Positions 55,843 to 64,000 of a stretch of 64,000 nt of DNA are shown piece by piece. Positions within the stretch are counted from its first letter, which is position 1. Every line of letters begins with the position of its first letter. The stretch spans positions 1 through 64,000 of the forward strand of contig DKUN01000007.1 in the NCBI GenBank assembly GCA_002490725.1, in the 5' to 3' direction. Under the pieces are notes generated by a model. It ran no database searches and had not been told where the DNA came from. It worked only from the letters and a program-made list of their open reading frames with translations. The position numbers and the translations under genes are program-made. Origin of the DNA: Porphyromonadaceae bacterium UBA7203. GTDB taxonomy: Bacteria; Bacteroidota; Bacteroidia; Bacteroidales; Muribaculaceae.

Positions 55843-56917
55843 CTTTCCGGTTAACTCCATTGTGCGACTTCAGGCGGTTTCCTCCGGTTGCCGGTTTATA
55901 GAGTTCTATATAGTGTTCGACAGTGTTGACAATGGAAAACCGGCGGCTGACAGCTTCGCGTCCGGCGGCTGCCACAGCGGCAAACCGGTCGTAGCCGTCA
56001 ATCACTGCATCGATAGCTTCGGCCAGAGCCTCAGCATTATCCGGCGGTACTGAAAGGCCGCCACCCGTAGCGGCAAACACCTCCATCGGCCCCGGAAGGT
56101 CGGAAACTACCACGGGCAGTCCGGCCGACATCGGTTCGACCAGCGCGAGGCCGAAGCCCTCGCTGAGCGACGGGAGCAGAGCTATGTCGTAGCCCGCTAT
56201 CGACTCATATAATTCCTTGCGTGACATCTTGCCGCGAAACCTCACCCGCGACTGCAGGCCGAGACCTGCGGTCAGCTCCTCAAGCATGGTCCGTGAAGCG
56301 CCGTCGCCCACAAAATCGACAGCAACGTCGCCGTGTTTCATCAGCGACAGGGCTCTGAGGGTGACGTGCTGCCCTTTGATGTGGTGGTTGAGCGAGCCTA
56401 TCTGCAAAATTTTTACCGGACGGCCCGGGGCATCGCTTCGGCGCACAGCCAGGTGCGACATCTCAATTCCGTTATAAACAACCACCGGCTCGCCTTCGCC
56501 ACGCGCCTTCACGTCGGAGGCCACGGCCTGCGAGATGGCGCAGAGCGTGTCGGCTTTTGAGCTGTAAGGATTAACGTCGCCGATGCAATGATAGGTATAA
56601 ACCACCTTGAACGACCGCGGGCCCGAAAGCAGGGCCAGGGCCTTTCGGTTATGGATATGTACAACGTCAGGGCGCCTGATGCGCAGCGCCCTGTTATACC
56701 TCCACCACCAGAGCGGATTTTTTGAGCCTTCACGACGATTCAGCCTCACCACCGACACTTCCGGATTAACGCTCGCCAGCAAGTGCTCTTCATGGCCGTC
56801 GTTAATCAGCAGCAGCGTAACGTCGTGGCCCATGGCCTGCTGATTGTTCACAATGTCAATCAGCATGGTTTCGGTGCCGCCGGTGCGGAGGTTAAAAAGA
56901 ACGTGAATGATTTTCAT
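55835..56917 (-). CDS. Glycosyltransferase family 4 (I)
   Basis: A 360-residue GT-B transferase: an acceptor-binding N-terminal Rossmann domain with LRTGGTETMLIDIV, then the C-terminal donor domain with ILQIGSLNHHIKGQHV and the GT4 EX7E region SLSEGFGLALVEPMSAGLPV. It starts directly at the end of the preceding GT4 gene. The sugar and linkage cannot be read from the sequence; it presumably builds the exopolysaccharide repeat unit. Confidence 0.9.
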   Translation of the reverse strand: MKIIHVLFNLRTGGTETMLIDIVNNQQAMGHDVTLLLINDGHEEHLLASVNPEVSVVRLNRREGSKNPLWWWRYNRALRIRRPDVVHIHNRKALALLSGPRSFKVVYTYHCIGDVNPYSSKADTLCAISQAVASDVKARGEGEPVVVYNGIEMSHLAVRRSDAPGRPVKILQIGSLNHHIKGQHVTLRALSLMKHGDVAVDFVGDGASRTMLEELTAGLGLQSRVRFRGKMSRKELYESIAGYDIALLPSLSEGFGLALVEPMSAGLPVVVSDLPGPMEVFAATGGGLSVPPDNAEALAEAIDAVIDGYDRFAAVAAAGREAVSRRFSIVNTVEHYIELYKPATGGNRLKSHNGVNRKDG

Positions 56918-57979
56918 TTATGCCAGTGAGTTATAAATAGCACGCAGGTCTGACTGGATTTTGTCGGGATAGAAGTTCGGCACGATTCTCAAAGCCTCCT
57001 TACCGTAGCGGCCAATGAGGTCTGGGTTGAGCAGATAGCAGTCGATAGCCGCGCTCATGGCCTGCTTGTCGCCCGGTTTGAAAAGGATGCCGTTCTCGCC
57101 CGGATAAATCATTTCCGGAATGCCGCCCACTGGAGTGGAAATCACCGCCATGCCGTGGCCCATGGCCTCGAGTATCGACATTGGCAGACACTCGGCATAA
57201 GAGGGAAGTATCAACACATGGTTTGAGGCAAAGAGTTCCTCTTTCATACTTCCGTCGACCCAGCCGAGAAACTCGACGAGCTCCTCGAGCCGGTTTTCGC
57301 TGATGTAACTCCTGAGGCGCTCCGTTTCGCCGTCGCCGCCGATGGTCAGCCTTACGCGTCCGCACCAGCGGTCGCGGTTGACGGCAAAGACTTCCAGAAG
57401 GTCAAATATGCCCTTGGCATCGACCAGTGCGCCGAGAAAAAGCAGCCGCAAAGGCTCGAAGCTGTCGGGATGGTTAATCTCGGCCGGCGGCAGCAGCGGG
57501 TTGTGAACCACCCTGATGTCGGGATGGTGAAAAATCGAATCGAAATAATGTTCCCACGATTTCGACAGACACACAACCATGTCGCAACGGTCGAGCGTAC
57601 GCTTGGCCCTCGGCGTGCCGATGCGGCGAAAATATTCCTGGGTGTGGCCCCCGTGGCAATGATAGATTATCTTATAGCCGAGCATTTTGCCCCAGCGTAT
57701 AATCCAGCTTTTGCGTATATAGCTCTTGCCGCTGGCCACGTGGACATGGAGAATCGAGCGCCCGCGCAACCGCTCGACCGGCATCATAAGCAAGGTCTGC
57801 AACAACGAGAACATGCCCATGAATGTGCCATAAGGGCTGTTGGAAGCCAAATGCCTGAAGTCGGGCAGCAGCCGCTCATATATTTTAAGCACCGACGCCA
57901 TGCCGCCCAGACTATTGCGCGAGGGGCCGACGGTCAGCACTCTGGAGAATATCTTGTCAGGATTATTTGAATCTTTCAT
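56918..57979 (-). CDS. Glycosyltransferase family 4 (II)
   Basis: A 353-residue GT-B transferase with VGPSRNSLGGMASVLKIYER at the N-terminus, HCHGGHTQEYF in the acceptor domain, and the C-terminal LLFLGALVDAKGIFDLLE and PSYAECLPMSILEAMGHGM (EX7E). No gap to the next GT4 gene and 11 nt from the polymerase upstream. Probably adds one sugar of the surface-polysaccharide repeat unit; the sugar is unknown. Confidence 0.9.
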   Translation of the reverse strand: MKDSNNPDKIFSRVLTVGPSRNSLGGMASVLKIYERLLPDFRHLASNSPYGTFMGMFSLLQTLLMMPVERLRGRSILHVHVASGKSYIRKSWIIRWGKMLGYKIIYHCHGGHTQEYFRRIGTPRAKRTLDRCDMVVCLSKSWEHYFDSIFHHPDIRVVHNPLLPPAEINHPDSFEPLRLLFLGALVDAKGIFDLLEVFAVNRDRWCGRVRLTIGGDGETERLRSYISENRLEELVEFLGWVDGSMKEELFASNHVLILPSYAECLPMSILEAMGHGMAVISTPVGGIPEMIYPGENGILFKPGDKQAMSAAIDCYLLNPDLIGRYGKEALRIVPNFYPDKIQSDLRAIYNSLA

Positions 57980-57990
57980 TTTTGCAAAAT

Positions 57991-59433
57991 TCAGACAGTT
58001 AACGGTTCGGGGTCAGGCCCGGCATCGGCCGGCAAGGTTTTGTTGGCGGCAAGCACCGCTCCCAGCACCGTGCTGATCAGCGTGAGCCCGTGAAGGCCGT
58101 TGAAGCCCGCAAAACCGGCCACACCAAGCACCGAGGCTCCGACAATCACGTTCAGATAGTCGAGCGAGTGGTCGAGTTTCCTGATTATGAAGTAAACGCC
58201 GACGAAGAACAGCAGCTGCGCGAACAGTCCGATAAATCCGCAGTCGAGAATGGTCTGCACCTGAGTCACCTCGACCTCGGTAACGACCTCGTCGGCCACC
58301 GAAACGTCAGAGTAATAGTTATTACGTATCTGGAAAACCGGGTTTGTGCTTTTTTCAGGGTGGATAAAGCCGAATCCAAGGTGCAGGCGCCCCATATCCT
58401 CAAGCAGCTCCCACTTGGGCAGAATCTGAGCCATGCGCCCCGTACCGAATTCTGCAAGGTCTTCATCGTCTTGCGCGGCCTCGAGCGAGGTGAACTGGTC
58501 GATATTCTCGGCCAGACGCAGATGGCCGCCCGTGGCCTTGTCGACATTATAGCCCACCACGAGAAGCACCGCGCCGATAGCTCCATATAGAGCCACCTGC
58601 CTGAGCCCGGGGCGGAAACACACCCAGCACACCAGCAGGGCGAAGAGCAGCGAGTTGGTGCGCGAAGTATAGATGGCCAGCAGTACTATGGCCCACTGCA
58701 TCCACGACAGTCGCAGCTGCTTGTAATTCAGAGCCACTATGCACGGAATCAGCCAGTAGAGGCCGGGGGGATAATGGCGCGGCATTGACAGGAAGCCTGA
58801 GAAGTGAGGTTCGTAAATCGTTGACGACCCGCCGCCGAACATCACTGCCGGCAGCAGAATGAAGCCGCCGATAATGAACGTGTCGACGACATAGAAGCCG
58901 CATATTACCAGGGCATGCAACACCAGCGACTCTATGAATTTCGGCCATTCGAAACGGCGGTTGGCGAATGTAAGCAACGGCACGAAGAAGAGCACAATCA
59001 GCAGATAGCTGCGCAGGCGTATGAACTGCACTGACATCGACTCAATCGAAGTCGATGCCAGCAGAAACAACACGGCAAAATAGGCAAGCATGGCCAGGGA
59101 GACACGCTTTACATAGCCGTTTTTGCGGTAAATCAGAAAACCGACAATGCCCAGCAGAAGCCCGAAATCTGCAATTTTGACCGGGAGGACGTCGTAGGCC
59201 ATCAGACCGAATCCACCAATCAGGAGCATCAGCTCGATGGTGAAGTCATAGCGGTTGCTGCGCCAGCGCCACATCAGAAAGGCGCCCAGCGGTAACAACA
59301 TCGGGTAGACGTGGAGCCCGACAAGCGACATCAGCAGGCAGTACGCAATAGCCTGCCACCATCGGGCGGCAGGTACGCGGAAAGTTTCAACCCTTGCGGG
59401 GGGAGCTGTCAATGTCGCTTCGGTCGAGTGCAT
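57991..59433 (-). CDS. O-antigen polymerase/ligase-like membrane protein (Wzy-like)
   Basis: A 480-residue integral membrane protein with about 11-12 helices and one long periplasmic loop (about 290-400), the layout of Wzy polymerases and O-antigen ligases. No strong sequence signature distinguishes the two, but its place between Wzz and the transferases favours the polymerase. It overlaps the Wzz gene by a single base. Confidence 0.72.
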   Translation of the reverse strand: MHSTEATLTAPPARVETFRVPAARWWQAIAYCLLMSLVGLHVYPMLLPLGAFLMWRWRSNRYDFTIELMLLIGGFGLMAYDVLPVKIADFGLLLGIVGFLIYRKNGYVKRVSLAMLAYFAVLFLLASTSIESMSVQFIRLRSYLLIVLFFVPLLTFANRRFEWPKFIESLVLHALVICGFYVVDTFIIGGFILLPAVMFGGGSSTIYEPHFSGFLSMPRHYPPGLYWLIPCIVALNYKQLRLSWMQWAIVLLAIYTSRTNSLLFALLVCWVCFRPGLRQVALYGAIGAVLLVVGYNVDKATGGHLRLAENIDQFTSLEAAQDDEDLAEFGTGRMAQILPKWELLEDMGRLHLGFGFIHPEKSTNPVFQIRNNYYSDVSVADEVVTEVEVTQVQTILDCGFIGLFAQLLFFVGVYFIIRKLDHSLDYLNVIVGASVLGVAGFAGFNGLHGLTLISTVLGAVLAANKTLPADAGPDPEPLTV

Positions 59434-61010
59434 CAGTTAGCGGACTCTTTGCGCTTACCGGTTTTTAAGTGGTCAATTATATAGAAGCAGACCGGCGGAA
59501 TCATCATGCCCAACAGAATGCACACCAGCAGAATTTCAAGAGTGCCGAGCGAAATATCCTCGTTGAGCGAATAAGCCTCGTCAATAATCTGGGCCTTGGG
59601 GTTCTGGTTGTTGAAGAGCACGTTGGTCTCCTCCTGCTTCTGAAGCAGGAACACGTAGATTTCCTCTTCAATGGCCTGGTCGCGCGCAATTTTGCGGAAG
59701 TTGAACTCCGTGGCGGGCAGACCGGTTATCTGTTTGCGCGCCCTGTCGTAAACGCGGCGCAGCTCGGCCTCGACATCTTTCGAACTCGACAGCGCGCTTT
59801 CAAGCGAGGCTACGAGGTTCTGACGCATCAGCCTGATCTGATCGTCGATGCGCTGCAGGGCCATGTTGTCGGGCTTTGAGGCACTCTCGACCGACACCCG
59901 GCGAAGCACCATCGAGTTATAGGCGTTGATGAGCGACGACAGGCCGTCGTTATCGGCCATAGGCGGAATCAGACTGTTGTCCTTCTCGCTCTCGCGTGCG
60001 AGCTGAAGGGTGATGCGTGCCATTTCGGTCAACACCTGCTGCTCGGTCAGTTTCTTTTCGGCCTCGGCCAGACGCTCGTACATGACAGTGCCGTCGGCTT
60101 CGACCATGCCGAGGCCCTCGCCCTGCTTATATCTGGCCAGCTCGGTTTCGACGCGGTTGAGGTCGTTGCGCACCGCGGCCAAGCGCTCTTCGATGAAGCG
60201 GGCCGTAGCTCCGTTTTGATAGTCCTGGTCTTTGCGCGAGCGGATATTATAGTTCTCAATCAGTTTGTTGAGAATATTTTTGGCATACTCTTCATTGCCG
60301 GTCAGCATCTGCATCTCGACAATCTGCGAGTGTTTCGAAGCAAGCGAAACGTTAATCAGTTCCCTGAGGTCCTCGGCTGCGATGTCGGGGCTGGTTATCT
60401 TGACTCTGACGGTCGTAACCTCTTCGGGGTCGAGAAATTCCGTTGTGCTGACGGCAAACTTGCCGTAGTCGGTGACAATCGTCGCCGGCAACTGAATGTC
60501 TCCTTTAGAGAAAATAGTTTTCCCCTTGGCCTTAACGTTTACGTTGGCATTGCCCTTGGGGTCGGTCTTAATCTTGAAAATCAGCGTGGCGCGGAGAGTG
60601 TCGAGGTTAATCGATGAGTCAGGCGTAACCACTACAGGATATTCTGCGGTTTCGAGTTCATAGACGAGCGGCATCAGGCGCCGGGCCACTGTCGTGTTGA
60701 GGCCGAGGTCGCTGACCACTGAGCGGAGCACCGAGTGCGACGTCATTATCTGCACTTCGTCTTCGGCGCTCGAATTGCCGCCAAACAGTTGCGACACGCC
60801 GCTGAGTCCTCCGCCGAGAAACTTCGACACGGTGCTTTGTTCGGTCAGCAGCACGTTAGCACGCACTTCATATTTCGGCTGAATCAACGTCGAGACTGCA
60901 AGTCCGAAGCCGACACAAACGGCCACGGAGGCCACGAACCAATACCACTTTTTGAGATAGCCGCTCAGATAACCGCGGACGTCAATTATTTCAGATTTAT
61001 TTTCGCTCAT
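59433..61010 (-). CDS. Polysaccharide chain-length regulator (Wzz/GumC type)
   Basis: A 525-residue inner-membrane protein: a first helix at about 20-45 (WYWFVASVAVCVGFGLAVST), a large periplasmic part with coiled coil (about 270-420, with LNRVETELARYKQGEG), and a second helix near the C-terminus (EILLVCILLGMMIPPVCFYI) after the conserved Pro-rich segment. It ends at KTGKRKESAN with no tyrosine-kinase domain, so phospho-control would need a separate kinase. It follows wza by 6 nt. Confidence 0.9.
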   Translation of the reverse strand: MSENKSEIIDVRGYLSGYLKKWYWFVASVAVCVGFGLAVSTLIQPKYEVRANVLLTEQSTVSKFLGGGLSGVSQLFGGNSSAEDEVQIMTSHSVLRSVVSDLGLNTTVARRLMPLVYELETAEYPVVVTPDSSINLDTLRATLIFKIKTDPKGNANVNVKAKGKTIFSKGDIQLPATIVTDYGKFAVSTTEFLDPEEVTTVRVKITSPDIAAEDLRELINVSLASKHSQIVEMQMLTGNEEYAKNILNKLIENYNIRSRKDQDYQNGATARFIEERLAAVRNDLNRVETELARYKQGEGLGMVEADGTVMYERLAEAEKKLTEQQVLTEMARITLQLARESEKDNSLIPPMADNDGLSSLINAYNSMVLRRVSVESASKPDNMALQRIDDQIRLMRQNLVASLESALSSSKDVEAELRRVYDRARKQITGLPATEFNFRKIARDQAIEEEIYVFLLQKQEETNVLFNNQNPKAQIIDEAYSLNEDISLGTLEILLVCILLGMMIPPVCFYIIDHLKTGKRKESAN

Positions 61011-61016
61011 GGCAGA

Positions 61017-61853
61017 TTATTTGCGTATAAACAGTGCGATAACGAGAGTTGCAACAACTGAGGCCGCGCTGACAATCACGGAGGTCATTGACAGGCGGAA
61101 CTGGCGCTCCTGGTCGGTCGAGGCGTTGGCCGAACGGATTTTATTGGGTTCCACGTAGACCACGTCGTTCTGACGCAGGTAGAAGTAAGGCGACTCGAGC
61201 ACTTTCGAGTCGTTGAGATTCAGATAGTGGTAGGTGCGCTGACCGTCTTCCTCGCGAATAATCAGCACGCGTTTGCGCTCGCCATAGGGAGTCATGTCGC
61301 CGGCGGCGGCAATGGCATCAAGAATGCTATAGCGCTCGCGGTTAACGAACTGCACGCCGGGCTTGAGTACTTCGCCCATCACGTTGACATGGAAGTTGAC
61401 CAGTTCGACCGACACGATCGGGTCAACTACTTTCTCGCTTATTTTTTCGGTCAGATATGAGGCAAGCCCTTCGAGCGACATGCCGGCAACGTGGATTTTG
61501 CCGAGCACCGGAAAGTTGATAAAGCCGTCAAGCCCTACATGATAGGTCTGGTAGGTCAGGTTCTGCGAACGGCGCTGAAGCATCTGGCTCTCGAGGTTGC
61601 CGTTAACATCGTTGAAGTCGCGTAAACGCGGGTGCTGATAAGGCACGGTGTAATCCTGAACCACCTCCGGATCGGCCGCCGAAACGTTGATGAGCAGTTC
61701 GTCGTCGGGCACAATCCTGACAGTAAAATCACCTGCGGGAATAGAGCCCTCGGCAGGCAGGTCGGTAAAGTAAGGAAGCACTGTCTTTCTTGACGAGCAG
61801 GCTGTTAAGGTCATAGCAACTGCCAGTCCTATGATGAATTTTGCGACTTTCAT
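61017..61853 (-). CDS. Polysaccharide export outer-membrane lipoprotein (Wza-like)
   Basis: A 278-residue lipoprotein (LTAC, Cys19) with the Poly_export domain (DFTVRIVPDDELLINVSAAD) and SLBB-type repeats (FHVNVMGEVLKPGVQFVNRE). It is shorter than Wza of enterobacteria, and its last 20 residues form a hydrophobic helix (TSVIVSAASVVATLVIALFI) consistent with the outer-membrane pore helix. It should form the channel exporting the polysaccharide made by the downstream genes. 46 nt after folK. Confidence 0.9.
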   Translation of the reverse strand: MKVAKFIIGLAVAMTLTACSSRKTVLPYFTDLPAEGSIPAGDFTVRIVPDDELLINVSAADPEVVQDYTVPYQHPRLRDFNDVNGNLESQMLQRRSQNLTYQTYHVGLDGFINFPVLGKIHVAGMSLEGLASYLTEKISEKVVDPIVSVELVNFHVNVMGEVLKPGVQFVNRERYSILDAIAAAGDMTPYGERKRVLIIREEDGQRTYHYLNLNDSKVLESPYFYLRQNDVVYVEPNKIRSANASTDQERQFRLSMTSVIVSAASVVATLVIALFIRK

Positions 61854-61899
61854 TGGTCTTTACGAATTCCGGGTTAAATCTTATATTTTGTTAAACGGC

Positions 61900-62382
61900 T
61901 TAACCGTCCCTTTTATTGCGCAGGTTTTCCAATATTTTTTCAACCGTAATGCCGAACCGCGGATGGGTCCAGCCCGGCATGATTTCAGCCATCGGAACTA
62001 GCACGAACTCTCGCAGGTGCATGCGCGGATGAGGCACCGTCACATTCACTTCGCTGACGTCGGCGTCGTCAAGGCATATGAGGTCAAGGTCAATGCGGCG
62101 GTCGGCATAATTTCCGTCAGCGTCACGGTGACAGCCGTCGGGGTCTATGGTTCGCTCTATATCCAGCAGGCGGTCAACTATCGCGGCGGCATCGAGTCGG
62201 GTTGACACGTTGACACCAACGTTAATAAACTCGCCTGACGACTCATAGCCCCACGCCGCGCTCGTGAACGGAGCCGAAACCCGCGCCACACGACCAACCG
62301 AGGGGTCAAGCAGCGACACCGCGCGGGCAATCTGTTCCGCGCGGTGTCCTAAATTAGAGCCTATGTTAATGTGAGCTGTCAA
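61900..62382 (-). CDS. folK: 6-hydroxymethyl-dihydropterin pyrophosphokinase
   Basis: A 160-residue folate-pathway enzyme. Motifs: [17 protein letters not shown], then [32 protein letters not shown] with the paired metal-binding aspartates, and [19 protein letters not shown]. It overlaps the infB stop by 4 nt and precedes the wza-wzx run, so it lies at the junction between a housekeeping unit and the polysaccharide cluster. Confidence 0.96.
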   Translation of the reverse strand: MTAHINIGSNLGHRAEQIARAVSLLDPSVGRVARVSAPFTSAAWGYESSGEFINVGVNVSTRLDAAAIVDRLLDIERTIDPDGCHRDADGNYADRRIDLDLICLDDADVSEVNVTVPHPRMHLREFVLVPMAEIMPGWTHPRFGITVEKILENLRNKRDG

Positions 62383-64000
62383 ATTGTGCGGCTCACTTCG
62401 ACTTCTTCGAAGCCTTCGATGATATCGCCTACCTCGAGGTCGTTATAGCCGGCGATGCTGAGACCGCAGTCATAGCCTGAGAGCACTTCCTTGACGTCGT
62501 CCTTGAAGCGCTTGAGCGAGCCGAGTTCGCCGGTGTAGCGAACAATGCCGTCGCGAATCAGGCGCACCTTGTTGCCACGCTTGATTTTGCCTTCGCGCAC
62601 AATGGCGCCGGCAATGGTGCCGACCTTGCTGATATGATAGGTCTGGAGCACTTCGGCCGTGCCGGTAACCTCCTCCTTGAGTTCGGGTGCGAGCATGCCG
62701 GCCATTGCGTCCTTGACTTCTTCGATAGCCTGATAGATTACCGAGTAGAGGCGGATATCCACGCCGGCGCGTTCGGCAGCCTTGCGGGCGGCCTGGCTGG
62801 GACGCACCTGGAAGCCGATGATGATAGCATCGGACGCGGCGGCCAGGTCGACGTCGCTCTCAGAAATTGCGCCGACAGCCTTGTGGATAACGTTGATCTG
62901 GATCTCCTCGGTCGAGAGCTTCAGCAGCGAGTCGCTAAGAGCCTCGATCGAACCGTCAACGTCGCCCTTGACAATAATATTGAGCTCCTGGAAGTTACCG
63001 ATTGCACGGCGGCGACCGATGTCTTCAAGGGTAATCATCTTGGTTGTGCGTGCGCTCTGTTCGCGCTGGAGCTGCTCGCGCTTGGTGGCGATTTCGCGCG
63101 CCTCCTGTTCAGAGTCGAGCACGTTGAAGGTATCGCCCGCGGTGGGAGCACCGTTCAGGCCGAGAATCAGCACGGGCACGGCGGGGCCGGCTTCCTTGAT
63201 GCGCTGGTTGCGTTCGTTGAACATGGCCTTGACCTTGCCGTAATGGGTGCCGGCGAGAATGATGTCGCCAACCTTGAGCGTGCCGCTCTGCACCAACACG
63301 GTGGCCACGTAGCCGCGACCCTTGTCAAGACTCGACTCGAGCACGGCACCGACCGCATTGCGGTTGGGATTAGCCTTGAGGTCAAGCATTTCGGCCTCGA
63401 GGAGCACTTTTTCCATGAGATCTTCGACGCCAATACCCTTTTTGGCCGAAATTTCCTGGCTCTGATATTTGCCGCCCCAGTCTTCGACCAGATAATTCAT
63501 GGTAGAGAGCTCTTCCTTGATTTTGTCAGGGTTAGCGTGGGGCTTATCTATTTTATTGATGGCAAACACGATGGGCACACCTGCCGCCGCGGCGTGGTTG
63601 ATAGCCTCGACGGTCTGGGGCATGACGGCGTCGTCGGCAGCCACGATGATGATGACAAGGTCGGTCACCTTGGCGCCGCGGGCACGCATGGCGGTAAAGG
63701 CTTCGTGGCCGGGGGTGTCGAGGAAGGTTATCTCCTTGCCGTCGGCGAGGGTCACATGATAGGCACCGATATGCTGGGTAATACCGCCGGCCTCACCCGC
63801 AATGACGTTAGCCTGGCGGATATAGTCGAGCAGCGAGGTCTTGCCGTGGTCGACATGACCCATGACTGTAACAATCGGCGGACGGGGAAGCAAATCTTCC
63901 TCAGAGTCTTCGACTGCGGTCACGGCCTCGGAGAGGTCGGTGGTGATATATTCGGTTTCGAAGCCGAATTCTTCGGCCACAATATTGATAGTTTCGGCAT
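62379..64000 (-). CDS. infB: Translation initiation factor IF-2 (C-terminal part, cut by window edge)
   Basis: The frame stays open to the last base, so the N-terminal part of the gene lies outside. What is here starts in domain II and covers the GTPase domain with G1 [10 protein letters not shown]3 DTPGHEAF, G4 NKID, then the beta-barrel domain and the C-terminal tRNA-binding domains ([17 protein letters not shown], then [16 protein letters not shown]). IF-2 places initiator tRNA on the 30S subunit. A GTG at 63980 is an internal codon, not the start. folK overlaps the stop. Confidence 0.98.
   Translation of the reverse strand, partial: AETINIVAEEFGFETEYITTDLSEAVTAVEDSEEDLLPRPPIVTVMGHVDHGKTSLLDYIRQANVIAGEAGGITQHIGAYHVTLADGKEITFLDTPGHEAFTAMRARGAKVTDLVIIIVAADDAVMPQTVEAINHAAAAGVPIVFAINKIDKPHANPDKIKEELSTMNYLVEDWGGKYQSQEISAKKGIGVEDLMEKVLLEAEMLDLKANPNRNAVGAVLESSLDKGRGYVATVLVQSGTLKVGDIILAGTHYGKVKAMFNERNQRIKEAGPAVPVLILGLNGAPTAGDTFNVLDSEQEAREIATKREQLQREQSARTTKMITLEDIGRRRAIGNFQELNIIVKGDVDGSIEALSDSLLKLSTEEIQINVIHKAVGAISESDVDLAAASDAIIIGFQVRPSQAARKAAERAGVDIRLYSVIYQAIEEVKDAMAGMLAPELKEEVTGTAEVLQTYHISKVGTIAGAIVREGKIKRGNKVRLIRDGIVRYTGELGSLKRFKDDVKEVLSGYDCGLSIAGYNDLEVGDIIEGFEEVEVSRTI

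Noticed and set aside
1..64000. CRISPR arrays, complete insertion sequences or prophage genes
   Set aside because: No regularly spaced repeats, transposase genes or phage structural genes were found; only the short integrase remnant near 9.9 kb.

Overview
The window looks like a chromosomal segment of a GC-rich gut-type Bacteroidales, most likely in or near the Muribaculaceae (S24-7); the family level is inference. Support comes from promoters of the Bacteroidetes form (TTG, 20 nt, TAnnTTTG) in front of at least ten genes, almost no Shine-Dalgarno sequences, SusC-like outer-membrane barrels, a DUF4249 lipoprotein paired with a TonB receptor, many secreted glycosidases and a short type-A-like C-terminal sorting domain. 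Most of it is ordinary chromosome with dense, strand-switching operons.

Layout. 1-9.7 kb: a secreted DUF3472 protein divergent from a GH2 glycosidase broken by a one-base frameshift, a stand-alone TrpB2, a small lipoprotein, a large adhesin-like secreted protein and the overlapping lrgA/lrgB pair. 9.7-12.0 kb: an AT-rich foreign patch with the tail of a tyrosine recombinase, an MFS transporter with a terminator-like hairpin in its leader, and the 3' part of a GNAT acetyltransferase. 12.1-13.3 kb: a PerR/Fur-type regulator and rubrerythrin (peroxide defence). 13.3-21.8 kb: a large outer-membrane barrel, a 1368-residue GH2 beta-galactosidase and a decayed alpha/beta-hydrolase. 22-27.8 kb: glgB, a GT2 glycosyltransferase and a CDF metal transporter in one operon, facing a two-component system whose regulator has a receiver and a Fis helix-turn-helix but no AAA+ domain. 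28-33.7 kb: an S41 peptidase, an ABC ATPase and a FtsX-like permease, facing an endonuclease/phosphatase-family protein. 33.7-43.2 kb: tRNA-Arg(CCG), pgk, a GH84 hexosaminidase, rpsF-rpsR-rplI, a second large outer-membrane barrel, ndk and an M23/LysM peptidase. 43.2-48.1 kb: DUF4249 lipoprotein, TonB receptor, wecG-like transferase and wecC-like dehydrogenase. 48.2-54.3 kb: a long housekeeping operon (TPR/OmpA-like lipoprotein, pyrH, recF, DUF721, rsgA, a sugar-modifying cupin, miaA). 54.4-64 kb: infB (cut by the window edge) and folK run straight into an exopolysaccharide cluster (Wza, Wzz, Wzy, two GT4 transferases, Wzx).

The genes fit a host-associated glycan degrader: secreted GH2, GH84 and DUF3472 proteins and outer-membrane transport on one side, surface polysaccharide synthesis (wecC/wecG plus the wza-wzx run) on the other, with glycogen branching and core translation genes between. 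I found no CRISPR array, intact prophage or intact insertion sequence. The most distinctive items are the candidate transcription attenuator before the acquired MFS gene, the two broken genes, and the AAA+-less NtrC-like regulator.
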